The translations under genes and the position numbers were made by a program. From assembly GCA_029288115.1 (NCBI GenBank), contig JARFPV010000004.1, positions 1 through 6,741 on the forward strand: a DNA stretch of 6,741 nucleotides. Direction: 5' to 3'. Under the pieces are notes generated by a model. The model had not been told where the DNA came from, made no database searches, and was given only the letters and a program-made list of their open reading frames with translations. Positions 5,827-6,741 of the stretch are shown piece after piece. Positions within the stretch are counted from its first letter, which is position 1; each line of letters starts with the position of its first letter. The DNA comes from Akkermansiaceae bacterium (GTDB lineage: Bacteria; Verrucomicrobiota; Verrucomicrobiia; Verrucomicrobiales; Akkermansiaceae).

Positions 5827-6741
5827 GTGAAGGGAAAATGCATCATCGGATTTATCTGGCTGGCTATGCTGTTTTCCAATGCGTTGGCTCAGAACGACAA
5901 CAACGCAAAGCTAAACCGTGCTTTCAAGGATCGTGCGCTGGCGGCGATGAAGCACAGTGACCCGAAAAAACGCAAGTCGGCTTATCGCACATTCCAGCAT
6001 CTCGGGAAAAGTGTGCTCAAAGATTATGCTGTGTTATTGCGCGAAGTGCAGCGGTATCATCAGGCGTCCATGCGCAATACCATGCGTGTCCGGGGAAACC
6101 CCTACATTGAATTGAACTTGGCCAGTGATACCCTGAAATCAGAGCGCGAACGCGTCATGGGGCTGATCCACACCGATTGGAAAAAGGATCCGGGGAAAAT
6201 CCGTACGCTGGAAAACGAGATGGAGGGGCTGACTCGCCACTACAAAAAAGTGCTCAAGCTCGCACGTGAGAACAGTGAGGCAATTGACGAAAAAATGCTG
6301 ACCGCGTTGACCGCACTGAAAGAGATCCAATGGGAACTTGTGAGCATAGAACGTCTCGATGAAAGCGCCAATACATCGGAACTACCTGATCAGGATGAGA
6401 TAGGGGATCTTGTAGAGCAGGACATTTTCGAAGTGGAAGACTGGCATGCGCTACAAAAGTTAAAAAAGGGTGTGCTCGAAGTGGCAAAGCAACTGGATGA
6501 GGCAAATAAACATAACGCAGGCAGCAAGTGGGCAAATGCTTCCCAGAAAAACTTCTCCGATCACCTGAACGATCAACGAGCCGTGATTGGTCTGCACCCT
6601 CTTTTGTTGGAGGAACGGCTGAGCATCGCTGCCAGAGATCACTCCAGTGACATGAAGACTCTCGGTTTTTTTGCTCACACTTCTCCCGTAAAAGGGAAAA
6701 CCAGCCCGGCAGATCGTGCCCGATTGGCAAAATTTACCGGA
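5827..6741 (+). CDS. Secreted CAP/SCP-domain protein with long helical N-terminal region, 3' truncated
   Basis: 305 codons are open to the window edge without a stop. The GTG at 5827 gives a good Sec signal peptide: a short basic start (KGK), a hydrophobic core (IIGFIWLAMLF) and an ALA-Q cleavage site after residue 21. The next in-frame ATG (5866) would leave too little of it. Residues 22-235 are charged and apparently helical, with possible coiled coil around 100-180 (ERERVMGLI, LENEMEGLTRHYKKVLKLA), and I recognise no domain there. From about 240 the CAP domain begins: FSDHLNDQRAVIGLHPLLLE, then AARDHSSDM with His272, then GFFAHTSP with His284, as in YkwD-like bacterial CAP proteins. The later CAP motifs lie beyond the edge. 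The role of bacterial CAP domains is mostly unknown; an extracytoplasmic or envelope role is inferred from the signal peptide. No promoter or ribosome site is evident in the 17 bp after the metX terminator. Confidence 0.85.
   Translation, partial: MKGKCIIGFIWLAMLFSNALAQNDNNAKLNRAFKDRALAAMKHSDPKKRKSAYRTFQHLGKSVLKDYAVLLREVQRYHQASMRNTMRVRGNPYIELNLASDTLKSERERVMGLIHTDWKKDPGKIRTLENEMEGLTRHYKKVLKLARENSEAIDEKMLTALTALKEIQWELVSIERLDESANTSELPDQDEIGDLVEQDIFEVEDWHALQKLKKGVLEVAKQLDEANKHNAGSKWANASQKNFSDHLNDQRAVIGLHPLLLEERLSIAARDHSSDMKTLGFFAHTSPVKGKTSPADRARLAKFTG

Noticed and set aside
5478..5960. Plus-strand open frame with an AAGGGA box before ATG 5838, overlapping metX and the CAP gene
   Set aside because: Its product is Arg/Cys-rich with no recognisable pattern. 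The other frame from GTG 5827 gives a proper signal peptide and a CAP domain, so this one is a shadow.

Overview
This is a contig end. Bases 1-17 match the last 17 bases of the Tn5/Nextera mosaic end, so genomic DNA starts at about base 18. The rest is ordinary-looking bacterial chromosome with moderate GC. A two-half M16 peptidase fused in one chain, a DUF1844 protein, a lysine-rich HTH protein and starts with no clear Shine-Dalgarno together suggest Verrucomicrobiota or a related group. That is inference from gene content, not a marker-gene result.

Layout from left to right. (1) The 3' part of a class II Fic AMP-transferase gene (+), truncated by the contig end, with its inhibitory-helix motif still visible at the very edge. 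(2) Convergent with it, a minus-strand pair: an 854-aa M16 metallopeptidase (active half plus inactive half) followed 36 bp downstream by an 88-aa DUF1844 protein. (3) A gap of about 400 bp (3676-4073). It holds a probable structured RNA of about 175 nt on the plus strand (ends pairing over 10 bp, then T7), a perfect 19-bp AT-rich palindrome, and a strong sigma70-type promoter. (4) A 146-aa very basic protein with a histone-H1-like tail, a central HTH and a C-terminal coiled coil, closed by an excellent intrinsic terminator. (5) metX, homoserine O-acetyltransferase (methionine synthesis), followed by a second terminator. (6) A secreted CAP-domain protein that starts with GTG at 5827 and runs off the right edge.

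The M16 and DUF1844 genes probably form one transcript. The RNA gene, the HTH gene and metX are separated by terminators and look like independent units, so no single pathway links the window. I see no mobile element, CRISPR array or defence cassette. The part most worth pursuing is the 3745-4514 region: an RNA resembling 6S RNA in architecture, a palindrome, and a nucleoid-type DNA-binding protein next to each other.
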